21,258 nt of DNA, from the NCBI GenBank assembly GCA_028711205.1, contig JAQTSP010000010.1, positions 1 to 21,258 of the forward strand. The letters are read 5' to 3'. Shown here in pieces: positions 6,851 through 16,167 of this stretch; within the stretch, counting starts at the first letter, position 1; every line of letters begins with the position of its first letter. The stretch comes from Eubacteriales bacterium. GTDB lineage: Bacteria; Bacillota; Clostridia; Christensenellales; SZUA-584. Both the position numbers and the translations under genes were made by a program. Under the pieces are notes generated by a model. It did no database searches, was not told where the DNA came from, and saw only the letters and a list, made by a program, of their open reading frames with translations.

Positions 6851-6880
6851 ATATTAAATATTGCGATTTACTGGTATAAA
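6851..6880 (-). promoter_or_regulatory. possible promoter of the structured RNA
   Basis: Minus strand: TTTATA (6880-6875), 18-bp spacer, TAATAT (6856-6851), predicting a start near 6843, about 20 nt before the first helix. The rest of 6844-6987 is AT-rich and holds no recognisable gene; a short hairpin (ATCTGTC-TTC-GACAGAT, around 6968-6984) follows the DUF5658-type gene. Confidence 0.4.
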
Positions 6881-6987
6881 CAGTTTAATATGATTAAATA
6901 TATATGCCGTTCTGTTGTTTTTAAAGTTTTTCAGACTATTTTGTAGCATTTCATTTTTTTTGAATTTATCTGTCGAAGACAGATCAT

Positions 6988-7341
6988 TTATGAGGCGTGA
7001 ATAAGATACAGCGAAAGCCAAATCATATGCAGTATATTGATGCAGGCGTATATGAACAGCAGTGCTGTGACCAGCACGTTTGATCTTTTCAATTGTTTAT
7101 CGGTCGCCTTTTTTAGCCGGTAGTATAGAAAAATACAGAGCGCGGCGGGAAGGAGGATTTTGACCGCGAGCGCTGAAAACGTGCTTGCGACAAAAACAGC
7201 CATCACCGGATTGGCTTCCATAAAATAGCCTGTGCTCTGCAGAATGAGCGTAAAGACGATATCCAGCACATTGAGGATATAAAGCAGTATCAGTTTTTTT
7301 CGTACAGAGGCAAGGGAATGATCCCTGATGAATGACAGCAT
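6988..7341 (-). CDS. small DUF5658-type membrane protein
   Basis: Predicted 117-residue protein with about three to four transmembrane helices. The opening NVLDIVFTL and the following FMEANPVMA match the pattern of DUF5658 proteins, where an Asp in helix 1 and an E-x-NP-x-M segment are conserved. Function unknown. Start choice: the longer frame begins at 7389, but a TGGTATAAT -10 overlaps that ATG, so translation must begin downstream. The ATG at 7341 has GGAG eight nt upstream. It is divergent from the transporter gene and upstream, on the same strand, of the structured RNA. Confidence 0.7.
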   Translation of the reverse strand: MLSFIRDHSLASVRKKLILLYILNVLDIVFTLILQSTGYFMEANPVMAVFVASTFSALAVKILLPAALCIFLYYRLKKATDKQLKRSNVLVTALLFIYACINILHMIWLSLYLIHAS

Positions 7342-7387
7342 CAGCATTTCTCCACGGCGCATATGCTTTTTTACGCGGTTTTGGGAC

Positions 7388-7396
7388 ATTATACCA
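7388..7396 (-). promoter_or_regulatory. extended -10 promoter of the DUF5658-type gene
   Basis: TGGTATAAT on the minus strand, with no good -35. Its position decides the start codon at 7341. Confidence 0.65.
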
Positions 7397-7465
7397 TAAG
7401 GCGGAGCGGATGGGAAACATATTTTGGCCAGCCGGAAAAGTCCTGCCGGTTCGGTTTATGAGCGC

Positions 7466-7494
7466 TTGACAAAACGTATCCGAGTGCGTATTGT
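7466..7494 (+). promoter_or_regulatory. promoter of the efflux transporter
   Basis: TTGACA (7466-7471), 17-bp spacer, TATTGT (7489-7494). Transcription would start about 27 nt before the ATG. No clear repressor operator was seen. Confidence 0.75.
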
Positions 7495-7527
7495 ATTGAA
7501 TTAGGGAATTGGCAAAGGGGACCATAT

Positions 7528-8958
7528 ATGAAAAAAAAGACAGGCATGATGCTGTTTGCGGTGGCGCTGGGTACATTTATGTCGGCGCTCGACGCGAGCG
7601 TGGTCAACATCGCCGTGCCCGTGATCAAAGAACATTTCGGCGTCACGCTGGCGACGGTACAGTGGGTGATTACCGCGTACCTGATCGTTGTGAGCAGCCT
7701 GCTTTTATTTTTCGGAAGGCTTTCCGACCTGTACGGCCAGAAGCGGGTGTACCTTGCCGGATTTGCCGTGTTTACCGCGGGCTCCGCGCTTTGCGCGTTT
7801 TCGGCAAGCGTTGAGATGCTGATTGTGCTGCGCGTTGTCCAGGCGCTTGGCGCGGGAATGATGTTTTCGACAGGGTCGGCCATCATTACGCACAACGTGC
7901 CGGCAAAGAACCGCGGCAAGGCATTCAGCGTGACTGCCATCGCCGTCGCGGTCGCGCTCTCGACAGGGCCTGTGCTCGGCGGCGCGCTGACGGACGCGCT
8001 CGGATGGCAAAGCATATTCTATATCAACATTCCCGTCGGGGCCGTCGGCATATTCCTCGCGGCAAAGTTCATACCGGCCGACAGAAAAGAACCTTCGGCG
8101 CCAATCGATATACCGGGCAGCGTGATGATATTCGGCGCGCTGTTTTTGATACTGCTGCCGCTCGATCAGCTCAACGAGGGCATGGACACATACCTGATCA
8201 TCGCGATGTTCGTATCCGGCGTCATACTGGCCGCGTTGTTTATACGGCATCAGAAAAGGACACGGTATCCGCTGCTCAACCTGTCGCTGTTCCGCAGCCG
8301 CGTATTTTCGGCAAGCCTTTTGGCGGCGGTGCTTGCTTACATGGCGCAGTATATCATGGTCTTCCTCGCGCCGTTCTACCTCCAGACGATACGGTTATAC
8401 GCCCCCTCGGCGGCGGGGCTTCTTTATATACCGATGCCGCTGGCGACGCTTGCGGTCGCGCCCCTGGCCGGCATCATAGCGGACAAGTCCGATACGCGTT
8501 TTATCAGCTCTGCCGGCGTCGGCGTGATGGCTGTGGGGCTTTTGCTGCTCAGCTTTCTTGATGTCAGCACGCCGCTCTGGTACATCATCGCCGCGATGGC
8601 GGTCACGGGCATGGGCTTTGGCATGTTCCAGACGCCCAACAACAGCGCCATCATGAGCAGCATCCCGGCGGACTTTCGGGGCGTGGCCTCGGGCATGCTG
8701 TCGACGGCGCGCAACATCGGCATGGTGCTTGGCGTGGGCGTATCGGGCGCGGTGTTCTCGTTCTTTTCGGCGCGCGCCGCAGAGAGCCTGGCGCAGCAGG
8801 GGATCGCCGGCACGGCCGCCGAAAAGGGCGCGTTTGTATCCGGCCTGCATATCACGTTTATCGTCGCGTGCGTGGTCGCGCTTGCATCGACGGCCGCGTC
8901 GCTGACCAAGGGCAAAGTCAAAACGCCCGGCATGATCGAAGACGCGCAGAAAAATTGA
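7528..8958 (+). CDS. MFS drug efflux transporter, DHA2 (EmrB/QacA) type
   Basis: Proton-driven multidrug exporter of the inner membrane, 476 residues, with hydrophobic spans consistent with 14 helices. The ATG follows AAAGGGG at 7514-7520. Family signatures: an acidic residue in helix 1 (MSALDASVVN), motif A GRLSDLYGQKRV between helices 2 and 3, and the antiporter motif C region ALSTGPVLGGALTD in helix 5. A late stretch GFGMFQTPNNSAIM is also typical. Substrates are not predictable. It is monocistronic; no adjacent TetR or MarR regulator is present, and the divergent gene is a small membrane protein. Confidence 0.93.
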   Translation: MKKKTGMMLFAVALGTFMSALDASVVNIAVPVIKEHFGVTLATVQWVITAYLIVVSSLLLFFGRLSDLYGQKRVYLAGFAVFTAGSALCAFSASVEMLIVLRVVQALGAGMMFSTGSAIITHNVPAKNRGKAFSVTAIAVAVALSTGPVLGGALTDALGWQSIFYINIPVGAVGIFLAAKFIPADRKEPSAPIDIPGSVMIFGALFLILLPLDQLNEGMDTYLIIAMFVSGVILAALFIRHQKRTRYPLLNLSLFRSRVFSASLLAAVLAYMAQYIMVFLAPFYLQTIRLYAPSAAGLLYIPMPLATLAVAPLAGIIADKSDTRFISSAGVGVMAVGLLLLSFLDVSTPLWYIIAAMAVTGMGFGMFQTPNNSAIMSSIPADFRGVASGMLSTARNIGMVLGVGVSGAVFSFFSARAAESLAQQGIAGTAAEKGAFVSGLHITFIVACVVALASTAASLTKGKVKTPGMIEDAQKN

Positions 8959-8964
8959 GAACAC

Positions 8965-8992
8965 AAAAAAGCCGGTGGGAAGCCATCGGCTT
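8965..8992 (-). terminator. intrinsic terminator between convergent genes
   Basis: Stem of 8-10 bp (8969-8978 with 8983-8992, core GCCGGTGG/CCATCGGC). On the minus strand six T follow (8970-8965), ending the YbjQ gene cluster. It may also serve the transporter on the plus strand, where the T-run is weaker. Confidence 0.8.
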
Positions 8993-9023
8993 CGTATTCA
9001 TATAATAAGTCGCTGCCCTGAAA

Positions 9024-9335
9024 CTATTTGAACTTGACCGCCGTGCCGTAGGCCATTACTTCCGCCGCACCCGACATGACCGCCGCCGATGCATAGCGGA
9101 TATTGACAATGGCGTCTGCGCCCAGCGCCGCCGCTTCCTCCGACATGCGTTTTGTCGCCAGCGCACGCGCGTTGTTCATCATCTCGTTGTACGCCGTGAG
9201 CTCGCCGCCCACGAGCGTTTTAAAGGCCTGGGTGATATCCCTGCCGATGTTTTTGCTCTGGATCGTGCTGCCTTTGACAAGGCCCAGCATCACGAGTTCT
9301 TTACCTGTGATGTAATCAGTATTGACTAAGATCAT
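9024..9335 (-). CDS. YbjQ-family (UPF0145) protein
   Basis: Small cytosolic protein, 103 residues from the ATG at 9335; YbjQ proteins have about 105 and begin in the same way (ILVNTDYITGKE). The family is sometimes labelled heavy-metal-binding and is thought to form oligomeric rings; its role is not settled. Conserved parts here are GLVKGSTIQSKNIGRDI, the helix with NNARALATKRM and the strand GADAIVNIRY. A GTG at 9344 is an alternative start but sits only 2 nt from AAGGAG. The gene overlaps the upstream small membrane protein gene by 20 nt, suggesting coupled translation. Confidence 0.88.
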   Translation of the reverse strand: MILVNTDYITGKELVMLGLVKGSTIQSKNIGRDITQAFKTLVGGELTAYNEMMNNARALATKRMSEEAAALGADAIVNIRYASAAVMSGAAEVMAYGTAVKFK

Positions 9336-9543
9336 CTTCTTCACCGCTCCTTATTTCTTTTATTCTTTGTATCAGCACATACAGGCTGACACCTATCAGC
9401 GCCAAAGCAATAACGGCGCCGATAATTTTGACGGCCAATGAAACGGGGATATACGCCCACGTGACCACCAGGGCGCACAAATACAGTACAAGAATGGCCG
9501 TAATCACAACGGGTGCAATCAACTTCTTTGTATGTTTTTTCAT
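9316..9543 (-). CDS. small two-helix membrane protein
   Basis: 75 residues: basic N-terminus (KKHTKK), two hydrophobic helices at about 9-30 and 36-58, then a charged tail (RIKEIRSGEEDD). ATG at 9543 with an AAGGG-like site upstream. No family recognised. Its overlap with the YbjQ-family gene suggests the two products work together, perhaps as a membrane partner; this is inference. The upstream ACT-like gene ends 28 nt away, so all three probably share a transcript. Confidence 0.7.
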   Translation of the reverse strand: MKKHTKKLIAPVVITAILVLYLCALVVTWAYIPVSLAVKIIGAVIALALIGVSLYVLIQRIKEIRSGEEDDLSQY

Positions 9544-9571
9544 GTAAACACCGCCCTTAAATCAGCCGCCG

Positions 9572-9817
9572 CTATATCGTCACCATTTGCGCCTTGACGT
9601 TTTCCATGCCGTTCAAGGCTTTCTCAAGCCCGAGCATTTCCTCTCTGTCGCCCGTCATCTGCAAGACGAGCAGGCCTTCGTCCGAGCAGACCGTTTCCGC
9701 TTCGTGGAGACCCAGCCGCATCTTGATTGAGCACCCGAAACGCGAAAGCACCTGCTGTACATCGGGCGAATTCTTTCTTCTCTCTCCGATCCTGACGATC
9801 ATGATATTATCATCCAT
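9572..9817 (-). CDS. small ACT-like regulatory protein (possibly TM1266 family)
   Basis: 81 residues from the ATG at 9817, chosen because AGGAGG precedes it by 7 nt (the frame opens at 9835). The pattern is beta-alpha-beta-beta-alpha-beta, with DNIMIVRIG, a helix DVQQVLSRF, LLVLQMTGD and EKALNGMENVKAQMV, as expected for an ACT/NikR-C-like fold. Length and layout fit the TM1266 group, annotated as putative regulators of iron-only hydrogenase systems; no hydrogenase gene is in view, so that link is only by resemblance. First gene of the 9.0-9.8 kb minus-strand cluster, with its own promoter. Confidence 0.6.
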   Translation of the reverse strand: MDDNIMIVRIGERRKNSPDVQQVLSRFGCSIKMRLGLHEAETVCSDEGLLVLQMTGDREEMLGLEKALNGMENVKAQMVTI

Positions 9818-9869
9818 CGATACGCCTCCTCTCATATTATTATGCCTAAACCGTTATCATACATGCTGC

Positions 9870-9878
9870 ATTATACCA
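9870..9878 (-). promoter_or_regulatory. extended -10 promoter of the ACT-like gene cluster
   Basis: TGGTATAAT on the minus strand, about 50 nt before the ATG at 9817. An ATACCAT/ATGGTAT inverted repeat (around 9873-9899) overlaps it and could be an operator. Confidence 0.55.
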
Positions 9879-9934
9879 TAATTTTGCGGCGGATGGTATG
9901 GAGAAAAGCGGGCCGCGCTTATATCTCATGCAAT

Positions 9935-10177
9935 TTATTTTATTTCCTGATCCAGGCCCACAAACAAAGGGGTATCGAAGAAGTCTATTAAAGTTATATC
10001 AAAACCGTCACAAAGTTTCTTTATCGTCACGATGCCCGGGTTTGCACTTTCTCCATTCAATATGCTTTTGATCGTGGACTGGGGTATAGCCGCTATATAG
10101 CTTAACGCATTAGGCGTTATGCCGTGTTCTTTGCAGAGTTCACGAATCCTTCGGACAACTGCCTGACTTGTGTTCAT
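9935..10177 (-). CDS. XRE-type helix-turn-helix regulator A
   Basis: 80 residues from the ATG at 10177 (GGAGG 5 nt upstream; the frame opens at 10189). The Cro/CI-type HTH covers roughly residues 8-62: LCKEHGITPNALSYIA, then the recognition-helix region IPQSTIKSILNGES. The end reads FFDTPLFVGLDQEIK. It is a paralogue of regulator B at 10484-10726: by eye about half of the 80 positions are identical without gaps, and the last 15 residues differ at one. It is divergent from Spo0E-like gene A, with palindromes between them, so repression of both genes is likely. Confidence 0.85.
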   Translation of the reverse strand: MNTSQAVVRRIRELCKEHGITPNALSYIAAIPQSTIKSILNGESANPGIVTIKKLCDGFDITLIDFFDTPLFVGLDQEIK

Positions 10178-10196
10178 AGACACCTCCAAGACGTTA

Positions 10197-10288
10197 TATC
10201 ACTAATTAGATGATAATATTTTGCCCGAAAAATGTTAGTGATATTTCACTAACTGTAAATTTAGTGTATAATTAGTGATATATCACTA
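10197..10288. promoter_or_regulatory. operator palindromes and divergent promoter
   Basis: TTAGTGATATTTCACTAA at 10235-10252 (7-bp arms) and the perfect 16-bp palindrome TAGTGATATATCACTA at 10273-10288, plus a half site TATCACTAA at 10197-10205. A -10 TATAAT at 10267-10272 for Spo0E-like gene A lies between the two palindromes, so a protein bound there would block RNA polymerase. The sites are the obvious targets of XRE regulator A. Confidence 0.75.
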
Positions 10289-10302
10289 GCTTGGAGGCCA
10301 AC

Positions 10303-10473
10303 ATGAAAAAAAACAAACATAGCGAAGCAATAAAAAGAGAGCGCGAAAAGCTCAACCTGATGATCGAAGAGGCGTTCGAGAAAGATATTTTGATATTGCA
10401 GAATGAGGCGATACAAAAACAGAGCCGCAGAGTGGACAGTATGGTCGCCCGGGCGGAGAAAGAGAGGGGATAA
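10303..10473 (+). CDS. Spo0E-like small protein A
   Basis: 56 residues, the usual Spo0E size, from the ATG at 10303 with GGAGG 5 nt upstream. It is almost all helical and charged: KREREKLNLMIEEAF, then QSRRVDSMVARAE. The pattern (Arg/Lys-rich helix 1 with LN, then an S-x-x-x-D-x-x-V motif on helix 2) resembles the Spo0E aspartyl-phosphatases, which dephosphorylate Spo0A~P and delay sporulation; the usual SQ-x-LD is replaced by SRRVD. Activity is therefore inferred only. It converges on regulator B with a 10-nt gap and is divergent from regulator A. Confidence 0.55.
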   Translation: MKKNKHSEAIKREREKLNLMIEEAFEKDILILQNEAIQKQSRRVDSMVARAEKERG

Positions 10474-10483
10474 GGAAATAATT

Positions 10484-10726
10484 CTATTTTATCTTCTGAT
10501 CCAGGCCCACAAACAAAGGGGTATCGAAAAAGCCGCGCACGCTGATGTCAAGCCCGCCGCACAGTTTTTTGATCGCCGCGACGCCTGCGCTGTACGTTGT
10601 GCCACCCACGATATCATTGACGGTGGACTGCGTAACGCCCGAAAGGTTGCAGAGCGCGTTGACCGTCAGCTTTCTCTGGCCGCACAATTCAAATACCCGT
10701 TTGACCACGGCTTCCGAGATATTCAT
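10484..10726 (-). CDS. XRE-type helix-turn-helix regulator B
   Basis: 80 residues from the ATG at 10726, with GAGG eight nt upstream (the frame opens at 10744). HTH: LCGQRKLTVNALCNLSG, recognition region VTQSTVNDIVGG. C-terminus FFDTPLFVGLDQKIK. Paralogue of regulator A with the same length and tail, while the recognition helices differ, so the two should bind different sites. The gene lies 54 nt downstream of regulator C on the same strand, with a hairpin in between. Confidence 0.85.
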   Translation of the reverse strand: MNISEAVVKRVFELCGQRKLTVNALCNLSGVTQSTVNDIVGGTTYSAGVAAIKKLCGGLDISVRGFFDTPLFVGLDQKIK

Positions 10727-10746
10727 AACAACAACCTCGAGCAATT

Positions 10747-10791
10747 TAGCACCTTAACGGTTAACAAAATACCGTTCGTGCTATTTTTTTT
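10747..10791 (+). promoter_or_regulatory. nested inverted repeat with T-run
   Basis: TAGCAC (10747-10752) and ACGGT (10757-10761) pair with ACCGT (10771-10775) and GTGCTA (10778-10783); eight T follow at 10784-10791. As a plus-strand terminator it would stop transcripts from Spo0E-like gene A that run antisense through regulator B. It overlaps the stop codon of regulator C and lies ahead of regulator B, so it could equally be an operator. Part of the T-run comes from lysine codons on the other strand. Confidence 0.45.
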
Positions 10792-11029
10792 GTTTCAGCA
10801 ATTCTTCAACTGTGATGTCCAAGGCTTCAGCCAGGGCAACAACTTCATAATCCTGAACAAGGCGATATTGGCCTTCAAGACGGGATAAACTTGTTGGACT
10901 GATGTCCATGCCCAGCGTCTGCAGTCTGGCAAGAAAGTCCTTTTGTTTCATATGCTTGGCTTGACGCAATGCGACGACTTTATTGCCAATGATATTTTTA
11001 TTACCCGGCGGACGTTTTCTCGGCTTCAT
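10781..11029 (-). CDS. XRE-type helix-turn-helix regulator C
   Basis: 82 residues with a basic leader (KPRKRPPGNKN) and a canonical XRE domain: GNKVVALRQAKHMKQKDFL, recognition region ISPTSLSRLEGQ, then ALAEALDITVEELLKQ. It is not a close paralogue of A and B. ATG at 11029 with AAAGG nearby. Divergent from Spo0E-like gene B, with direct repeats in the shared promoter region that are its probable operator. Confidence 0.85.
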   Translation of the reverse strand: MKPRKRPPGNKNIIGNKVVALRQAKHMKQKDFLARLQTLGMDISPTSLSRLEGQYRLVQDYEVVALAEALDITVEELLKQKK

Positions 11030-11091
11030 ATTTTATTGCCTTTCTCGCGATTATTAATATTGATTTTATTCCAAAAAATAGTTGAAATAAT

Positions 11092-11138
11092 GCGAAAATC
11101 GCAGTAAAATATAAAATAATACGAAAATCGCAGTAAAA
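11092..11138. promoter_or_regulatory. direct-repeat operator candidate
   Basis: Two 17-bp copies of CGAAAATCGCAGTAAAA at 11093-11109 and 11122-11138, 29 bp apart. The first begins with a GCGA-AAA-TCGC inverted repeat. They sit between regulator C and Spo0E-like gene B, a layout like the palindromes of the first module but with a different sequence. Confidence 0.65.
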
Positions 11139-11165
11139 ATTATTGTATCTTATTCTGGAGGATGA

Positions 11166-11414
11166 ATGAAATATAAAATTGAAAAGAAACTTAAAAGAGA
11201 ACGGCAAAAGCTCAACCGGCTTGTCGACGAGGCGCTCGAAAACGGTACGCCGATAAAAGAAACGCGCGAAATCATGGATCAATGCAAGAAGATCAAGCGG
11301 CTGGTGCTCATACAAAAGCTCGACAATTTGCTCGAGGACGAGGATGCGCTAAGGGAAAAGCTATGGGCGGACGCGCTGTATGTGTGGATGGAGAAAGACG
11401 GGGGTGAGGGGTAA
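11166..11414 (+). CDS. Spo0E-like protein B, C-terminally extended
   Basis: 82 residues; ATG at 11166 with GGAGG 4 nt upstream. The first 45 residues match protein A: KRERQKLNRLVDEALENG, then IMDQCKKIKRLVLIQ. The second-helix serine/aspartate motif is not clearly kept, so phosphatase activity is less likely than for A. An acidic extension (LLEDEDALREKLW) follows. The shared KRER(E/Q)KLN opening indicates common descent, with each copy paired to a divergent XRE gene. It could also be an antitoxin- or adaptor-like helical protein. Confidence 0.45.
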   Translation: MKYKIEKKLKRERQKLNRLVDEALENGTPIKETREIMDQCKKIKRLVLIQKLDNLLEDEDALREKLWADALYVWMEKDGGEG

Positions 11415-11438
11415 TGAGGTCAATATTATTACTTATTC

Positions 11439-12089
11439 TTATAAATATTTTTTTAAATTAATTATCATATCTTGGATACCCTGTTCAGCTAGCTCCTGTT
11501 TTAAATCATGATATTCACAAATATTATCTATTTTTATTTCCAATTGAGGCTCAAGGTTATCAGGTTCTAATAAAATTAGAAAGTCAAATATTTTACTTGG
11601 TATCCTAACAATTTTTTTCCTATCATTTCCATTATACATGTCAGCTATTGCTTCAATTGTTTCTTTAGAAAGCCCTTCTTTTGTTCTATATGATGATAAA
11701 TGAGAAACGCCCGTATTAAAAATATTCATAATACTTTGTATGTTTTTATTATTATATACATACTTACTATTATTATCCTTAATTTTTTCATAACAAACAA
11801 AACTATTGTTTTTAAGTACATCTTTTTTTATTATTCTGGAAATTATTATATCATTATCATTTCGGCTTGTATTTGAAAAAAATCCAATAAGATTTCGTGT
11901 ATGATGTTGATGACTCTCGAGAATAAGATTTTTTGCAATATGATGATTTATTTTTTTATCAAAACATAAATATACTAAATTATTCTTACTACGGAGATAA
12001 TAATTATTTATCAAATAACATGTTTGGAAATACATTTGAAATTCATAAATTATATGTTCAAAGGTATTATTTTTTTTGTTATCGCACAT
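11439..12089 (-). CDS. AT-rich hypothetical protein, possibly HEPN-like
   Basis: 216 residues from the ATG at 12089, preceded by CAGGTG eight nt upstream; an in-frame ATG at 12143 lacks a ribosome-binding site. Base composition is far more AT-rich than its neighbours and Asn, Ile and Lys are abundant, suggesting recent transfer. The N-terminal half is helical with LILESHQHHTRNLIGFF, and the second half has NTGVSHLSSYR. An E-x3-H-x2-RNLI-x-FF element plus a later xVxHLxxYR element recalls a group of uncharacterised HEPN-like helical proteins; this is a resemblance by eye, and no HEPN RNase motif is clear. Defence or phage-related origin is possible but unproven. Confidence 0.55.
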   Translation of the reverse strand: MCDNKKNNTFEHIIYEFQMYFQTCYLINNYYLRSKNNLVYLCFDKKINHHIAKNLILESHQHHTRNLIGFFSNTSRNDNDIIISRIIKKDVLKNNSFVCYEKIKDNNSKYVYNNKNIQSIMNIFNTGVSHLSSYRTKEGLSKETIEAIADMYNGNDRKKIVRIPSKIFDFLILLEPDNLEPQLEIKIDNICEYHDLKQELAEQGIQDMIINLKKYL

Positions 12090-12158
12090 TAATTGAACAC
12101 CTGCTCCTCTTTTAAAATCCTTCTTACTAAGAATACACAGCATTTTCAGGATGGGATT

Positions 12159-12206
12159 CCAAAGGGATGAATCCCTTTGGCGGGAGTGCGAGGGCAGAGC
12201 CCTCGC
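12159..12206. repeat. REP-like double hairpin
   Basis: Two adjacent perfect hairpins: CCAAAGGGAT-GA-ATCCCTTTGG (12159-12180) and GCGAGGGC-AGA-GCCCTCGC (12188-12206). GC-rich, located between clpB and the AT-rich gene. It resembles dispersed extragenic palindromes seen in many Clostridia and may also limit clpB read-through. Confidence 0.6.
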
Positions 12207-12235
12207 CCCATGCAGAGCCCCTGAATTACATTCCC

Positions 12236-14824
<2,589 letters not shown>

Positions 14825-14885
14825 TTTTAAACCCTCCTTGTGCCTTATTCTCCGTAATTCTTCCATATTACGCTAATTTGTTGCG

Positions 14886-14915
14886 TTGAACTCATTTTGT
14901 GCTGAGTGGTATAAT
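14886..14915 (+). promoter_or_regulatory. promoter of the acyltransferase gene
   Basis: TTGAAC (14886-14891), 18-bp spacer, TATAAT (14910-14915) with the extended TGG. GGTATAATACC is itself a near-perfect palindrome. The clpB promoter must lie in the same 130-bp divergent region but is not clear. Confidence 0.7.
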
Positions 14916-14954
14916 ACCCTCACGACCATCAACTGCTGAAAACCGGAGGATATC

Positions 14955-16034
14955 ATGAAAGCAGCCATTTTCTCTGAGCCGATTTCACCGCAGACTACCC
15001 GTATCGTTTACATTGATCTGCTCAGGATCGTTGCCTGTATGGCAGTCATTATGCTGCACGTTTCCGCGGACAACTGGTATTCGCTCGATCCCGCCAGTTT
15101 CAACTGGCAGGTGTTGAATGCCTACGACAGCATCGCCCGTTTCTGCGTCCCCGTATTCTTTATGATCAGCGGAACTTTCTTCCTCAACCCGGACAGAAAG
15201 CTGCCGCTGAAGGTTCTATATAAAAAAAATATATTGCGCATTGTTGTCGCATACCTGTTCTGGTCCCTCCTGTATGCGGTAAAAGAATACCTGATCTCGG
15301 GAGAGGTGCTTGCGCTACCCGACGCGATCATCTTTATCCTTGTTACAACGGCTGAAAGCCACTATCACCTCTGGTTCCTGCCCGTTTTAACCGGGCTGTA
15401 TATCATCACGCCACTGCTCAGACAATTAACCGGCAAACCCGAAGTCGAAAAGTATTTTCTGATACTATTCTTCATTTTCGGCATCAGTTTACCCACATTG
15501 CTGCTGTTCGAGCTTCCCTATACCTGGATACTGCAGACCGTCGTCGTCATGGAGGTGGTTACCGGGTACGCCGGATATTTTGTGTTAGGGCGCTACCTGT
15601 ATACGCACGGCGTATCAAAACGGTTTCGCCTGACGGCCTATGCCCTGGGCGTTCTCGGTATACTTGCCTGTATCGTGGTCAGCGCGGTCTATTCGCTGCA
15701 GGCGCATGAGCCGGTTGCAAAGCTGTATGAGAACAACTTACTGACCACTTTTTTCCCGGCTGCGGCGATCTTCCTGTTTTTCAAGTACTGCGTGTCCGGA
15801 TGGCGCTGGGTGATCCGGCATCAGCGCTTGATACAGAGCTTGTCGTCCTGCACTTTCGGCGCGTATCTGATCCACGACTTTTTTCTGAGCGCATTATACA
15901 ACGCCGGGGTTCATTCGCTTGCATTCAACACCATTGCTGCCGTTCCGCTGGTGACGTTAGCCATCTTTATTCTGAGCATGGGATCTGCCTGGTTGATTCG
16001 CAGAATCCCGGTTATTCACAGGTATATCACCTGA
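14955..16034 (+). CDS. acyltransferase family 3 membrane protein
   Basis: 359 residues with about ten transmembrane helices. The N-terminal block YIDLLRIVACMAVIMLH carries the conserved R and H of the acyltransferase-3 (OafA/YrhL-like) family, followed by RFCVPVFFMISGTFFL and a WFLPVLTGLYI stretch, both standard. Members transfer acetyl or other acyl groups to surface sugars, peptidoglycan or teichoic acids; some relatives export or anchor glycopolymers. The acceptor here is unknown because no glycan gene is next to it. ATG at 14955 with CCGGAGG just upstream. It stands alone between two chaperone genes on the other strand. Confidence 0.9.
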   Translation: MKAAIFSEPISPQTTRIVYIDLLRIVACMAVIMLHVSADNWYSLDPASFNWQVLNAYDSIARFCVPVFFMISGTFFLNPDRKLPLKVLYKKNILRIVVAYLFWSLLYAVKEYLISGEVLALPDAIIFILVTTAESHYHLWFLPVLTGLYIITPLLRQLTGKPEVEKYFLILFFIFGISLPTLLLFELPYTWILQTVVVMEVVTGYAGYFVLGRYLYTHGVSKRFRLTAYALGVLGILACIVVSAVYSLQAHEPVAKLYENNLLTTFFPAAAIFLFFKYCVSGWRWVIRHQRLIQSLSSCTFGAYLIHDFFLSALYNAGVHSLAFNTIAAVPLVTLAIFILSMGSAWLIRRIPVIHRYIT

Positions 16035-16095
16035 AACGAAGGCGCCGATTTTATCTGTTAAACAGCGGAGGCAATTCCCCTCATACCCTTTGGAA

Positions 16096-16120
16096 CCTTC
16101 CCCTCGAGGGGAAGGCGTTT
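16096..16120 (+). terminator. intrinsic terminator of the acyltransferase gene
   Basis: CCTTCCCC-TCGA-GGGGAAGG (16096-16115) followed by CGTTTTA. Perfect 8-bp stem with a short T-run. The GC-rich hairpin also resembles dispersed palindromic repeats. Confidence 0.65.
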
Positions 16121-16167
16121 TACACCCTATACATGCCCTGTGGGGCACACGAGCAGCATTGGGTTCC

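Noticed and set aside
6710..6946. Plus-strand open frame of 78 codons
   Set aside because: It lies antisense to the structured RNA, has no ribosome-binding site and no recognisable protein pattern.
14825..14954. CIRCE (HrcA) element at clpB
   Set aside because: No TTAGCACTC-N9-GAGTGCTAA pattern is present; GCTGAGTGGTATAATACCCTCAC only looks palindromic around the -10 box.
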